Source: Paradesertivirga sp965650335 (GTDB taxonomy: Bacteria > Bacteroidota > Bacteroidia > Sphingobacteriales > Sphingobacteriaceae). From it: DNA of 32,174 nucleotides. The notes below the pieces were generated by a model that searched no databases, had not been told where the DNA came from, and was given only the letters and a program-made list of their open reading frames with translations. Numbering within the stretch: position 1 is the stretch's first letter; each line of letters opens with the position of its first letter. Location: NCBI GenBank assembly GCA_965650335.1, contig CBFGOI010000049.1, positions 1 through 32,174 of the forward strand, given 5' to 3'. Made by a program: the position numbers and the translations under genes. Shown here piece by piece: positions 1-7,869 of the stretch.

Positions 1-726
1 ATTCATTCCCTCCTTCTGCATTGTTTCCACCAAAAGTCTGTAAGCCTGAACCATTACCTGCGGATTGCTGGATTTCATGGAAATTACAAGATTGTAGTAA
101 TTCAAATCTTCGCACATCCGCATAAATTCCATAGCCGATTCGACCATCCCGCGGGGCGTATCGCCATAATAACTCATTATCCTGTCGGACAGAGAACCGT
201 GGTTAGTTCCGATCCGCATGGCGGTGCCGTACTCTTTGCATACCTTTACCAAGGGTGCGAATTTTTTATAAATACGTTCAAGCTCTGCCTGATATTCTGA
301 GGGAGTATATTCCAGTTGATCGAAACGTTTTTTGTCGGCATAATTCCCCGGATTAACCCGAACTTTTTCGACGATCCGGGCGGCAACTTCCGCAGCATTG
401 GGGGTAAAATGAATATCGGCAATCAGGGGAACATCGTATCCGCGAAAGCGTAATTCTTTTTTTATCACAGCCAGATTGTGTGCTTCTTTTATACTCGGAG
501 CAGTAATTCGAACATAATCGCACCCCGCATCAACCATTCGGATGGTTTGTTCTACCGTTCCAATGGTATCCATAGTATCCGTGGTTGTCATACTCTGGAT
601 ACGAATAGGATTATTGGCCCCTACGGGGATATTTCCAATTTGCACTTCGCGGGTTTGAAAACGGGAATATTCCGTTAAAGAATTACAATATTTACCTTTC
701 AGCACTTCATTCGTTTCTGGAACCAT
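1..726 (-). CDS. ispG: 4-hydroxy-3-methylbut-2-enyl diphosphate synthase, N-terminal 242 residues (cut by window edge)
   Basis: IspG (GcpE) is an iron-sulfur enzyme of the non-mevalonate isoprenoid pathway; it reductively opens methylerythritol cyclodiphosphate to HMBPP. Reading the minus strand from the ATG at 726 gives an open frame to the window edge. It starts MVPETNEVLKGKYCNSLTEY and contains the TIM-barrel signatures NPIRIQSMTTTDT, GCDYVRITAP, PLIADIHFTP and RVNPGNYADK, then MRIGTNHGSLSDR. These are diagnostic of IspG. The C-terminal iron-sulfur domain lies outside the window, so the Bacteroidota-type long form with a central insertion cannot be checked. A promoter-like element sits 20 bp upstream, so the gene is probably transcribed separately from the DUF4914 gene behind it. 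Confidence 0.95.
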   Translation of the reverse strand, partial: MVPETNEVLKGKYCNSLTEYSRFQTREVQIGNIPVGANNPIRIQSMTTTDTMDTIGTVEQTIRMVDAGCDYVRITAPSIKEAHNLAVIKKELRFRGYDVPLIADIHFTPNAAEVAARIVEKVRVNPGNYADKKRFDQLEYTPSEYQAELERIYKKFAPLVKVCKEYGTAMRIGTNHGSLSDRIMSYYGDTPRGMVESAMEFMRMCEDLNYYNLVISMKSSNPQVMVQAYRLLVETMQKEGMN

Positions 727-745
727 GGAAATTATTATGTGGTTA

Positions 746-753
746 CAAAAATA
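746..753 (-). promoter_or_regulatory. -7 promoter element of ispG
   Basis: Minus-strand TATTTTTG fits the Bacteroidota sigma consensus TAnnTTTG exactly and lies 20 bp before the ispG ATG. No clear -33 TTTG is seen upstream. Confidence 0.5.
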
Positions 754-792
754 AGAAAAATGAGTATTAAAATTTAAGCATTAACAAACACT

Positions 793-2739
793 CTAAGCCA
801 GCTTTACGTCCACAGCAGACGGAATTATGTTCTCTGTAACAGGCGTTTCTATCTTAACGCTTTCTAATGGTTGAATCTGACTTACGTAATCCTCGATACT
901 TCCATCCACAAGGCAAATTTCAATAATTTTTCTTCCCAGAGGATGGAGGTCCGGAACCAGGTATTGCTTCAACTCTTTTTTAAAGAAACCAGTTAAAATT
1001 TCGGCGCCGGCATCGTATCCTTCGGGGCCATTGTCTTTCTGCAGATCCACCTGTAAAAAGTGTTTCGGAATAGTTTGTCCGTCAATTTTTAAAGATTCAG
1101 GAGCATAGCCCAACAAAGCACATCGTGAGGCTGCAAGCGGTTCTTTTTTGAAGGTAACATTTCCTCTTCTTGATAAGTACTCTCTGGCGATCCACTGACC
1201 GCTAAAACCGACCTCATACGCTCCAATATGTTGATTTGGAATGAGTATGTATCGCGTAAGCGGAGTACTTAATATTTGTTCAAGAAGGAGATTTGCCTGA
1301 TCTACTCTTAAGCCGGTTGCAAAGGGCCAGTAAGACCCCACTCCTTCGCTAACCATTCCGTTCCCGGTGCTAATTACACTCGGATTGGCGTGCCCTCTTG
1401 GAGCCACTAACCTCCAAAGCCAGGCTAAAGCAGGCGGCAACACATGAAATATGCCTATTATACCATATGTGGGATTTTCACGGGTACAAGGCGGAGTCCT
1501 GATTCCAAAGCTTCGGATATCTATTTCAACAGGCACATCTATGGTATTCTGTACATGTTTGCGAGGCAAAACAACACGGGGATTTGGACAGGGTTTTCCC
1601 GGAGCATCCATGGTCGGCTCCCAAATCAGGCATGTTGCTTCGGGTTTACCATCAATGCTTAAAAACAATAAGGGTTCTTTGGGATGAATAGTCGCCCGTT
1701 CGATATCAGAATCAGTGCCATATTGAGTAATGTGATTTATTCTTAAGAACCATCCGTATTCAGCATCTTTTACAACCAGTTTCCTCCCATTCTGTAAAGC
1801 TGGAAGAGCAAGAGCCATATCATCGGTCACAGGCTGCAGTTCCGATTCCTCCTTTATTTCAAGGTAATACTTTTCATTGCTTTTAATATTGGTACCTAAA
1901 AGCAATCGGCCGTCCAATTCGCGGTGTGAGGCACAGGTCATTTCACTCTTACCACCCCCGCTGGCTCCTTCGTGCATAATTACAAAATCATTTTCGTATG
2001 GGGTTGTAACTTTAACAGCTGATGCATGAAGGGTTGTCCATCCCTCTTCTTCTCCAATGTTAAGTAAAACTCCATACACTCCCTTTTTAGCACTTGGTCC
2101 GGGATAAAGATTGTAGGCAAACATTTCATGCATCTTTTCAAGCCGGTTATGCACTACCACTTGTTTTCCGTTAAAATGCGTATGTCTGAAAGGAGGTACC
2201 ACGTAAATAATCGCACGCGGTTTAAAGGCCTGCGGAATCTTACTTCTGGGAATAAAACCCTGTAGATCAGCAAGGCAGGTAGCAAAAAACCCGGCATTTC
2301 CCGGAGCTACCAAAAGGGAAGGATAACCATTCTCATCACCGCCGGACATAAAAGGAACTAAAATCAATTCATCCTGTTGGGAAAGCCATTCGAAAGACTG
2401 CAGCCGTAGATCATCAAAACCGGCACCGTAACGATTCTTAAAAGTCGGTTTATCCGTTGGCCTCTCGTCGGCAATAACCATACAATCAGGATCCCGGCGG
2501 CGTAAATATGGATCTGTGTAGTTTACTGACACCCCATTTTTGCATCGTACAACTGTCGCCTCAATAATTTTTCCATGCCCCGGCGTATCATAAGAAACCT
2601 CAAATATGTTGTCGATCATCCTACCAAAAGAAAGATCTATTAAATCTTCCCGACTTTCGGCTAATATAACTTCTTTAGTTTCGAGAATACTCTGTAGTTC
2701 TTTAGGTAGGATGAACTTTTTGAAGAGAGATTTTTCCAT
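793..2739 (-). CDS. DUF4914 family protein, PEP carboxykinase-like P-loop protein
   Basis: A 648-residue soluble protein with no signal peptide, recognised by overall sequence as a DUF4914 family member (common in Bacteroidota). A kinase-1a type P-loop is clear at residues 258-265 (GASGGGKS), followed by a second conserved stretch with EMTCASHREL. Placement of the loop in the middle, after a basic N-terminal domain (RRDPDCMVIADERP near 81-94), resembles ATP-dependent phosphoenolpyruvate carboxykinase, where a similar SGxGKT loop holds ATP. The link to PEPCK is an inference from layout and motif; the substrate is unknown. It is a single gene between ispG and the ferredoxin/U32 pair. The start is an ATG with a canonical length for the family, as I remember it. 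Confidence 0.75.
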   Translation of the reverse strand: MEKSLFKKFILPKELQSILETKEVILAESREDLIDLSFGRMIDNIFEVSYDTPGHGKIIEATVVRCKNGVSVNYTDPYLRRRDPDCMVIADERPTDKPTFKNRYGAGFDDLRLQSFEWLSQQDELILVPFMSGGDENGYPSLLVAPGNAGFFATCLADLQGFIPRSKIPQAFKPRAIIYVVPPFRHTHFNGKQVVVHNRLEKMHEMFAYNLYPGPSAKKGVYGVLLNIGEEEGWTTLHASAVKVTTPYENDFVIMHEGASGGGKSEMTCASHRELDGRLLLGTNIKSNEKYYLEIKEESELQPVTDDMALALPALQNGRKLVVKDAEYGWFLRINHITQYGTDSDIERATIHPKEPLLFLSIDGKPEATCLIWEPTMDAPGKPCPNPRVVLPRKHVQNTIDVPVEIDIRSFGIRTPPCTRENPTYGIIGIFHVLPPALAWLWRLVAPRGHANPSVISTGNGMVSEGVGSYWPFATGLRVDQANLLLEQILSTPLTRYILIPNQHIGAYEVGFSGQWIAREYLSRRGNVTFKKEPLAASRCALLGYAPESLKIDGQTIPKHFLQVDLQKDNGPEGYDAGAEILTGFFKKELKQYLVPDLHPLGRKIIEICLVDGSIEDYVSQIQPLESVKIETPVTENIIPSAVDVKLA

Positions 2740-2894
2740 GTTATTGTATTTCTTACAAGGTGCCGGATATAGCTTTTGGAGCCTTTGTGAATATCAAGTT
2801 TAGATAATTTGAATCGGCTAAGAAATGATCTGAATCAAGGACTGAAAAATTAGCAAATTGATAAAAACTCCAGAACAAAGCCTTCGGAAATTGC

Positions 2895-2991
2895 TAAAAA
2901 TTTATTTTTTTCGCCTACCTGGAGGAATTAAAAAATAAAGAAGTAGCTGAAACCATTGGTTTGTCGAGAATTGACTACTTTTCGATTACCT
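2895..2991 (+). pseudogene. possible relic of a sigma-70 region 4 / HTH coding segment
   Basis: A short open stretch on the plus strand, starting after a stop at 2895 and ending with the TGA at 2989-2991, encodes YLEELKNKEVAETIGLS. This resembles the region 4 helix-turn-helix of ECF sigma factors (pattern leglsnkEIAeilgiS). No start codon or upstream domain is present, and the 3' end overlaps the ferredoxin gene on the other strand. It could be a decayed sigma-factor fragment or chance similarity. Confidence 0.3.
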
Positions 2992-3202
2992 GAATACTTT
3001 TTACCGGACAGTTCCTAGCAGCCGTTTTATTGCTCTCGGCTTCATCAACCCCGACTAAAACAGTGTAAATTCCTTTCTTTTCCACCCCCTTAATCAGTGT
3101 ACATTTTCCGTCTTTTTGTGAAATACGCCACCTGAAGGGTGCAGCTTCTACACAAGCGTTACAACCGATACATTTAGATCGATAATAAATAATGCGAACC
3201 AT
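2975..3202 (-). CDS. single-cluster [4Fe-4S] ferredoxin
   Basis: A 75-residue ferredoxin. Cysteines at 11, 14 and 17 (CIGCNAC followed by VEAAP) plus C65 (NCPVKSIQV) give the four ligands of one [4Fe-4S] cluster. The place of the usual fourth local cysteine is alanine (A21), exactly as in monocluster ferredoxins of the Desulfovibrio gigas type, where the distant Cys-Pro supplies the ligand. Its start overlaps the stop of the U32 gene (TAATG), so translation is probably coupled. It is the likely electron donor for that protein; this is inference from gene coupling. Confidence 0.88.
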   Translation of the reverse strand: MVRIIYYRSKCIGCNACVEAAPFRWRISQKDGKCTLIKGVEKKGIYTVLVGVDEAESNKTAARNCPVKSIQVIEK

Positions 3203-4458
3203 TAAACATCCACCAATTTATACAACCTGTCGGATGGCTGAATCTTCGTATTTATTGGAATGGAAAAGATCTCTCCTTTTTTGACGGTTTCTTTCGATAT
3301 ATTATCCACCCTTATTTCATCAACTACCATCTGAATCAGTCCGGTAACAGGACCAGTAATAATTATTTCGTTGCCTTTGGAGAGTGTCTGCGCTTCTATT
3401 AAAAATTCTGCAGCACCTGCTTGTTTAAAATAATTCAATCCTTTGCCGATGTAAATTTTTCGTTTAGTGGCTTTAGAGCCGTATTCGTTGCTCCACTCGC
3501 CCATTTTTCGGCCGAGATAATAACCATCCCAAAAACCGCGATTATAAACCGTAGCAAGTCTTGTTTTCCAGCCTTTTATTAGCTCAGAATTATAATTGCC
3601 ATTATAATAGGCATTAATGGCTTCTCTATAACACTTGGTTGTGGTATAAACGTAATCAGCACTTCGGCCCCGGCCTTCAATTTTAATAACTGATATGCCT
3701 GAATCTATCAGCTGATCTAAAAAATCTATGGTACAAAGATCTTTTGCCGACATGATATATTCATTATCGATTTCGTACTCTACACCTGTTTCTTTATCAC
3801 TCACTATATAACTATGCCGGCAATTCTGAATGCATGCCCCCCGGTTTGCCGAAGCAAAATCTGAATGAAGGCTTAAGTAACATTTTCCCGAAATCGCCAT
3901 ACATAAGGCGCCGTGCGCAAATATTTCTATTTGCATTAGTTTTCCCGAAGCACCTGTGATGTTTTTTCTTTTTATCTCCCGGGTAATAGATTCCACTTGT
4001 TTGAGGCTCAGTTCCCGCGCTAATACAATCACATCGGCATAGTCTGAAAAGAAATCGACCGTTTGAATATTCGAAACATTTGCTTGTGTAGAAATGTGAA
4101 CAGGCATTTCCACCATTCGGGCGTATCTCAGCACCGAAGGATCGGCTGCAATAACAGCATTTACTCCATACTTTTTAGCTGCATCCACAATAGATTTCAT
4201 AATATGCATATCGTGGCTATATATCATTGTATTAAGCGTCAAATAACACTTCACATCAGCCTCCCGGCAAATGTTAACGATTTCCGGAATATCATTTATT
4301 ATTAAGCTACTGCTAGATCTCACTCGCATGTTGAGTTGCTCCACCCCAAAATATATCGAATCTGCGCCTGCCTGAATTGCTGAACGCAAGGATTCAAATG
4401 ATCCTGCGGGAGCCATCAGTTCCACTTTCTTCACTTCCATTTTTTGTCTTTTGCTCAC
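3202..4458 (-). CDS. U32 peptidase-family protein (TrhP/RlhA-like RNA hydroxylation factor)
   Basis: A U32 family protein of up to 418 residues. The start LMAPAGSFESLRSAIQAGAD is the family's N-terminal strand, and the signature around residues 178-213 carries four cysteines (C186, C193, C209, C213: GALC, GKCYLS, GACIQNCRH). In E. coli, members TrhP (YegQ) and RlhA are needed for 5-hydroxylation of tRNA uridine-34 and of 23S rRNA C2501; proteolysis is not the general role. Which RNA is modified here cannot be told from sequence. The longest frame begins at a GTG (4458); an ATG at 4440 giving MEVKKVELMAPAG is an equally good or better start. The overlapping ferredoxin gene behind it suggests a redox step. 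Confidence 0.85.
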   Translation of the reverse strand: MSKRQKMEVKKVELMAPAGSFESLRSAIQAGADSIYFGVEQLNMRVRSSSSLIINDIPEIVNICREADVKCYLTLNTMIYSHDMHIMKSIVDAAKKYGVNAVIAADPSVLRYARMVEMPVHISTQANVSNIQTVDFFSDYADVIVLARELSLKQVESITREIKRKNITGASGKLMQIEIFAHGALCMAISGKCYLSLHSDFASANRGACIQNCRHSYIVSDKETGVEYEIDNEYIMSAKDLCTIDFLDQLIDSGISVIKIEGRGRSADYVYTTTKCYREAINAYYNGNYNSELIKGWKTRLATVYNRGFWDGYYLGRKMGEWSNEYGSKATKRKIYIGKGLNYFKQAGAAEFLIEAQTLSKGNEIIITGPVTGLIQMVVDEIRVDNISKETVKKGEIFSIPINTKIQPSDRLYKLVDV

Positions 4459-4523
4459 AAAAGTTTACTTTTTTTACTTCAAAAAAAATGACATAGGTCA
4501 GTACCTGAATAAATACCAGTACT

Positions 4524-4531
4524 TAGCTTTG
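4524..4531 (+). promoter_or_regulatory. -7 promoter element of the yjjP-yjjB pair
   Basis: TAGCTTTG matches TAnnTTTG and ends 17 bp before the ATG at 4549. Confidence 0.5.
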
Positions 4532-4548
4532 TACCGGAAATATCCCAA

Positions 4549-5322
4549 ATGATAACTGAAGCGAAAAGCAAAGAGATAAAAGAGCTTGGTTCTATCCTAC
4601 TCGAAATTGGGGCCTTGCTTATGGTTTCGGGGGCAAGTACCGGAAGAGTTCGGAACACGATTGATAGAATAGCCGATTCGTTCGGATATAATGCAGAGAT
4701 GCTGATCTCGCAACGTACGCTCATGCTTAAGATTTATGATAATGAAACAGATCTCTTTTTTAACAGCCTGAAACGTACTTCCGCACATGGAATTAACTTT
4801 TCGATAGTGTCCGGAATAAGCCGGATGAGCTGGTTAATTGTAGAACAAAAATGGACTGCAGATCAAATCAATCAGGAAGTAAAACGTTTAGCTGCATTAC
4901 CGCATTACCCCAGAACGCTGGTTCTTATATTGGTGGGATTAGCCGGTGCTGCCTTTTGCCGATTGGCAGGAGGTGAAATATTAGACATGCTTATGGTTTT
5001 TATCGGTTCCTTTACGGGATTGTTCATCAGACAAGAAACCATAAAAATGCGTTTCAATCCGTACATGTGTGTATTTTTTGCTGCTCTTACTTCATCATTA
5101 ATAGCAGGTATCCCGCTCAAATTTGGTAACGGCTTAACTCATGAGCATGCTTTTGCTACGTCCGTTTTGTTTTTGATACCCGGGGTTCCTCTTATAAATT
5201 CATGCTCGGATATAATCGACGGGAACCTGCAAAACGGCCTTATTCGTGGGCTAAATGGCTTTATTATTTCATTTTCGATAGCCTTAGGTTTGTTAACTTC
5301 AATGTTTATTTATCAGTTTTAG
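4549..5322 (+). CDS. threonine/serine exporter N-terminal domain protein (ThrE, YjjP-like)
   Basis: A 257-residue inner-membrane protein with the PF06738 (ThrE/DUF1212) pattern. It has a soluble N-terminal part with GALLMVSGASTGRVRNTI and a charged region to about residue 120, followed by roughly five hydrophobic segments (LVLILVGLAGAAF, MLMVFIGSFTGLF, then further helices near the C-terminus). In Corynebacterium ThrE one polypeptide exports threonine and serine. In E. coli the same fold is split between YjjP and YjjB, which have been linked to succinate export. The next gene starts 1 nt after this stop and encodes the complementary half, so the two proteins probably form one transporter. The substrate is not determined by sequence. 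Confidence 0.85.
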   Translation: MITEAKSKEIKELGSILLEIGALLMVSGASTGRVRNTIDRIADSFGYNAEMLISQRTLMLKIYDNETDLFFNSLKRTSAHGINFSIVSGISRMSWLIVEQKWTADQINQEVKRLAALPHYPRTLVLILVGLAGAAFCRLAGGEILDMLMVFIGSFTGLFIRQETIKMRFNPYMCVFFAALTSSLIAGIPLKFGNGLTHEHAFATSVLFLIPGVPLINSCSDIIDGNLQNGLIRGLNGFIISFSIALGLLTSMFIYQF

Positions 5323-5323
5323 A

Positions 5324-5815
5324 ATGGAAGAACTGCTGCTGCTTGAAAAGGGAATGTGGTTTGGAACAGCCGCAGTTGGCTTTGCTGTTTTATTTAATGT
5401 ACCCCGCAGAGCAATTGCACCGGTTTTTATTTTGGGTTTGTTAGGCGGACTAAGTAAAACTATTTTGCTGCAGTTCGAGATAAATGTGATTGTATCAACG
5501 CTGGCCGGTGCAACGGTAATCGGTTTTTTAAGTATTCCATTTGCTCATAAAAGGCATGCCCCCCCTCCTATTTTTGCAATCCCGGCAGTTATTCCAATGG
5601 TACCCGGAATTTTTGCCTATCGAATGATGCTTGGTCTGATAAATCTTGCAGGTACAATAAATCCCGCAAACTACACCCAGATATTATCCGAAACGATTAA
5701 CAATGGACTAAAAGTTATGCTCATTCTGATGAGCCTGGCCGGCGGTGTAGGAATTCCGATGCTTATTACACGGAAAGATTCGGCCAAAGATATCCGATTT
5801 AGAAAGCGGCGCTAG
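5324..5815 (+). CDS. threonine/serine exporter C-terminal domain protein (ThrE_2, YjjB-like)
   Basis: A 163-residue membrane protein with about four to five hydrophobic helices and the ThrE_2 (DUF3815) features HAPPPIFAIPAVIPMVPG and a C-terminal GGVGIPMLITR. It is the second half of a split ThrE transporter and begins 1 nt after the stop of the first half, so both are made from one transcript. The gene ends with no obvious terminator of its own on the plus strand; the hairpin just beyond it serves the convergent aldolase gene. Confidence 0.85.
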   Translation: MEELLLLEKGMWFGTAAVGFAVLFNVPRRAIAPVFILGLLGGLSKTILLQFEINVIVSTLAGATVIGFLSIPFAHKRHAPPPIFAIPAVIPMVPGIFAYRMMLGLINLAGTINPANYTQILSETINNGLKVMLILMSLAGGVGIPMLITRKDSAKDIRFRKRR

Positions 5816-5826
5816 CGTACAATTGT

Positions 5827-5860
5827 TAAAAAAAGGCCGGTTATATAAAACAACCAGCCT
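5827..5860 (-). terminator. intrinsic terminator of the aldolase gene
   Basis: Minus-strand stem AGGCTGGTT / AACCGGCCT (one U-G wobble) with a 9-nt loop and a following run of seven T. It lies about 20 bp past the aldolase stop. Confidence 0.75.
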
Positions 5861-5880
5861 GTGTATATAGGATTAATGAT

Positions 5881-7182
5881 TTACTCCTTTATGAATGCAT
5901 GCCGTAACTCCTCTACCTGTTCGTTACTGATAGGAACTAAATTCCCGATTGAGGCACACAACACTAAAGACTTCGCGCTAAATTCTGCCACTTCCAAATA
6001 ATCAAAGGTTTGCAATAACTGATCGCCAGTAATCATTACACAAGCATTTTTAACAATTACCGCTGGATTGTGCCTGGCCACCAAATCGGGTATAATGGTT
6101 TCACTCTTAAAATGCGATCCAAAATCAAGAGAACTTACATCCTGTAAAAATATCCAGCTCTCCGGTATTGTACGAACGTTAAAAGCTACTCCAGTGACGG
6201 CAAAGGCCATCAGGTACGGTGATTGTGTAAGAATTATAGAATTAATCTCCGAGTGTTTTTTATAAATCTCCTGATGCAGATAGGTGGTTCGGCTTGGAAT
6301 CTTTCCAGGTTCCCGTTCACCATCTCTGATCTGTACTATGTCTTCGATCTTTAAATCCCAGCGGGGCACATCTGTTGGCGTTATCAGAAAATCATTTCCC
6401 CTCCAACGCGTTGAAACCGTCCCATAAGAACTGATCATCAGGCCCTGCGTACATGCGCGATGGACAATATCGCAGATTTCGAGTCTTTTTTCCCGTTCGT
6501 CAGAGGAATAACTTACCTCTTTCATTTCTGGCAAAGGCTCGGGTACCTGCGATTCAAAAGCATCAATTTGCTCGTCGCTAAGATATTGAGGAGATCCTAC
6601 AGCATTGCCATACAGAATTGTCCGGGCGCAAAACTCAAGTGTTTCAAAACGCTCGAAGGTATCCATCAAATCAGAACCACCCACCACTGTGCCGTGATTC
6701 TCCATAATGACTGCTTTAAAGCCCTTAGTAAATTCTATCGCAATTTTCGCTCCCAGCGCCTGGCTTCCGGGCAACTCGTATTCTGCATATCCAACCGGAC
6801 CGCATATGCGTCTGGCTTGAGTTATTATATTAGTATTGGGAGTTGTACGAACGATGCTAAAGGAAACCAATGCCGGAGGATGAGCATGAATAATCGCTTT
6901 TATATCTGGACGAATCTTGTAGATAGCGTTATGAAAAGGAAACTCTGAGGATGGTTTATGACAGCCGTCGACACTGCCATCTTTTTTTACACAAACAATA
7001 TCTGATGGCTTAAGCATGCCTTTATCAACTGCAGAGGGCGAGATCCAGATATCACCATTATCATCGATTATTGAAATATTGCCTCCGGATGTAGTTGTTA
7101 AACCTCGTCGGTAGATTCTGCTCATTACAAGGGCGATCTGATCTCTTGGGTGCATTAGGCGCGTGTTAAGAATCTCATTCAT
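5881..7182 (-). CDS. double-domain class II aldolase/adducin protein, second domain degenerate
   Basis: 433 residues with two class II aldolase/adducin domains in tandem. Domain 1 (about 10-210) keeps the full set known from L-fuculose-phosphate aldolase: catalytic E80 (PSSE), zinc ligands H99 and H101 (IHAHP) and H163 (ENHG), at nearly the same spacing as E73, H92, H94, H155 in FucA. Domain 2 (about 225-433) aligns without gaps over the key loop, but the equivalents are T, L, Q and A (RTTYLH, LTQSP, KNAC). It therefore cannot bind zinc in the same way and is probably structural or regulatory. The substrate is likely a ketose phosphate or a related sugar acid; no sugar-kinase neighbour helps to narrow it. 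Its own terminator follows. Confidence 0.85.
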   Translation of the reverse strand: MNEILNTRLMHPRDQIALVMSRIYRRGLTTTSGGNISIIDDNGDIWISPSAVDKGMLKPSDIVCVKKDGSVDGCHKPSSEFPFHNAIYKIRPDIKAIIHAHPPALVSFSIVRTTPNTNIITQARRICGPVGYAEYELPGSQALGAKIAIEFTKGFKAVIMENHGTVVGGSDLMDTFERFETLEFCARTILYGNAVGSPQYLSDEQIDAFESQVPEPLPEMKEVSYSSDEREKRLEICDIVHRACTQGLMISSYGTVSTRWRGNDFLITPTDVPRWDLKIEDIVQIRDGEREPGKIPSRTTYLHQEIYKKHSEINSIILTQSPYLMAFAVTGVAFNVRTIPESWIFLQDVSSLDFGSHFKSETIIPDLVARHNPAVIVKNACVMITGDQLLQTFDYLEVAEFSAKSLVLCASIGNLVPISNEQVEELRHAFIKE

Positions 7183-7240
7183 TTCGCAAAACTTTTATGT
7201 TTTAATTCAAACAAAGGATGTAATTATTCTGAGACTTCCA

Positions 7241-7256
7241 AATGATTAGCATCACG
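7241..7256. promoter_or_regulatory. candidate CRP/FNR-type operator, weaker copy
   Basis: AATGATTAGCATCACG has the TGA-N6-TCA core and matches the perfect palindrome upstream of the lactate dehydrogenase gene at 12 of 16 positions. It lies 66 bp before the aldolase start (minus strand), but the best -7 candidate there (AAGTTTTG, 7187-7194) is 61.5 bp from the centre, not 58.5, so its target is uncertain. Confidence 0.3.
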
Positions 7257-7328
7257 TTATAAAGCGATTTATATCTTGCCAACAACACTTTATGAAACAG
7301 GATAGCATCTGATACAATTAATCAGCCG

Positions 7329-7344
7329 CGTGATTAACATCATT
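7329..7344 (+). promoter_or_regulatory. candidate CRP/FNR-type operator upstream of the broken small gene
   Basis: CGTGATTAACATCATT matches the perfect palindrome found at 15.2 kb at 13 of 16 positions (GTGA-N6-TCAT core). Its centre (7336.5) is exactly 58.5 bp before the end of a weak -7 element (TAATTTCA, 7388-7395) and 79.5 bp before the start codon at 7416. Confidence 0.55.
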
Positions 7345-7415
7345 TATTTTGATAATTGCAATCATCTCAGCCGTCGTTCTAATACAATAATTTCATCCTT
7401 TAATCGAAAAAAGAA

Positions 7416-7867
7416 ATGGAAACCAAAATATATTCGTCTGCAGGCTTTTTGCATGCCTGTAGTGCCGAAGAATTGTATGTTATAACCAGACATTGGTTAT
7501 CCGATATTATTTTTTTTGAACAGGAGATAAATTTTTTCCAATCCTTAGTTCAGAATTATTTTCTTCCTTCCGGGGAGAGAGGTTTTGAAAAACTCCTACT
7601 TTATTATCCAGAAACATATCGCCAATGTCGGAAAACGGAAAGATGTTTTAAAAGACAGTCTTAATGCATCAAAATGAATTAAGTGCTATATTAGATAAAG
7701 ACAATGCGGCAAAACACGATTCGTATAATCTTATACAATCGCAGATTGAAGCAGAATTATTTGATTTTATCAAGACCTACAGAAGCGTTAAACGGGAGCT
7801 GTTTAAAGCAAGTGAATATATTTGTAGAACAAAATCAGAAAAGAGGATCTTCCTAACTCATCATTAA
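7416..7867 (+). pseudogene. frameshifted paralogue of the small helical protein at 12369-12800
   Basis: Two short reading frames (7416-7664 and 7664-7867) together match the intact 143-residue protein encoded at 12369-12800. The N-terminal part has ELYVITRHWLSDIIFFEQE against ELYLISKHWISDLEFFTRD, and the C-terminal part has FDFIKTYRSVKRELFK against GALLQIFKSVKQRVFK. Dropping one A from the A5 run at 7588-7592 and one from the A4 run at 7671-7674 restores a single 149-residue frame. Both changes are in homopolymers, so they may be true decay, programmed or phase-variable slippage, or sequencing error. A CRP/FNR-type operator lies upstream, as for the intact copy. The function of the family is unknown to me. 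A membrane protein gene follows after 2 nt. Confidence 0.75.
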
Positions 7868-7869
7868 AC

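Noticed and set aside
478..678. Plus-strand frame of 66 codons
   Set aside because: It is antisense to the well-supported ispG coding sequence.
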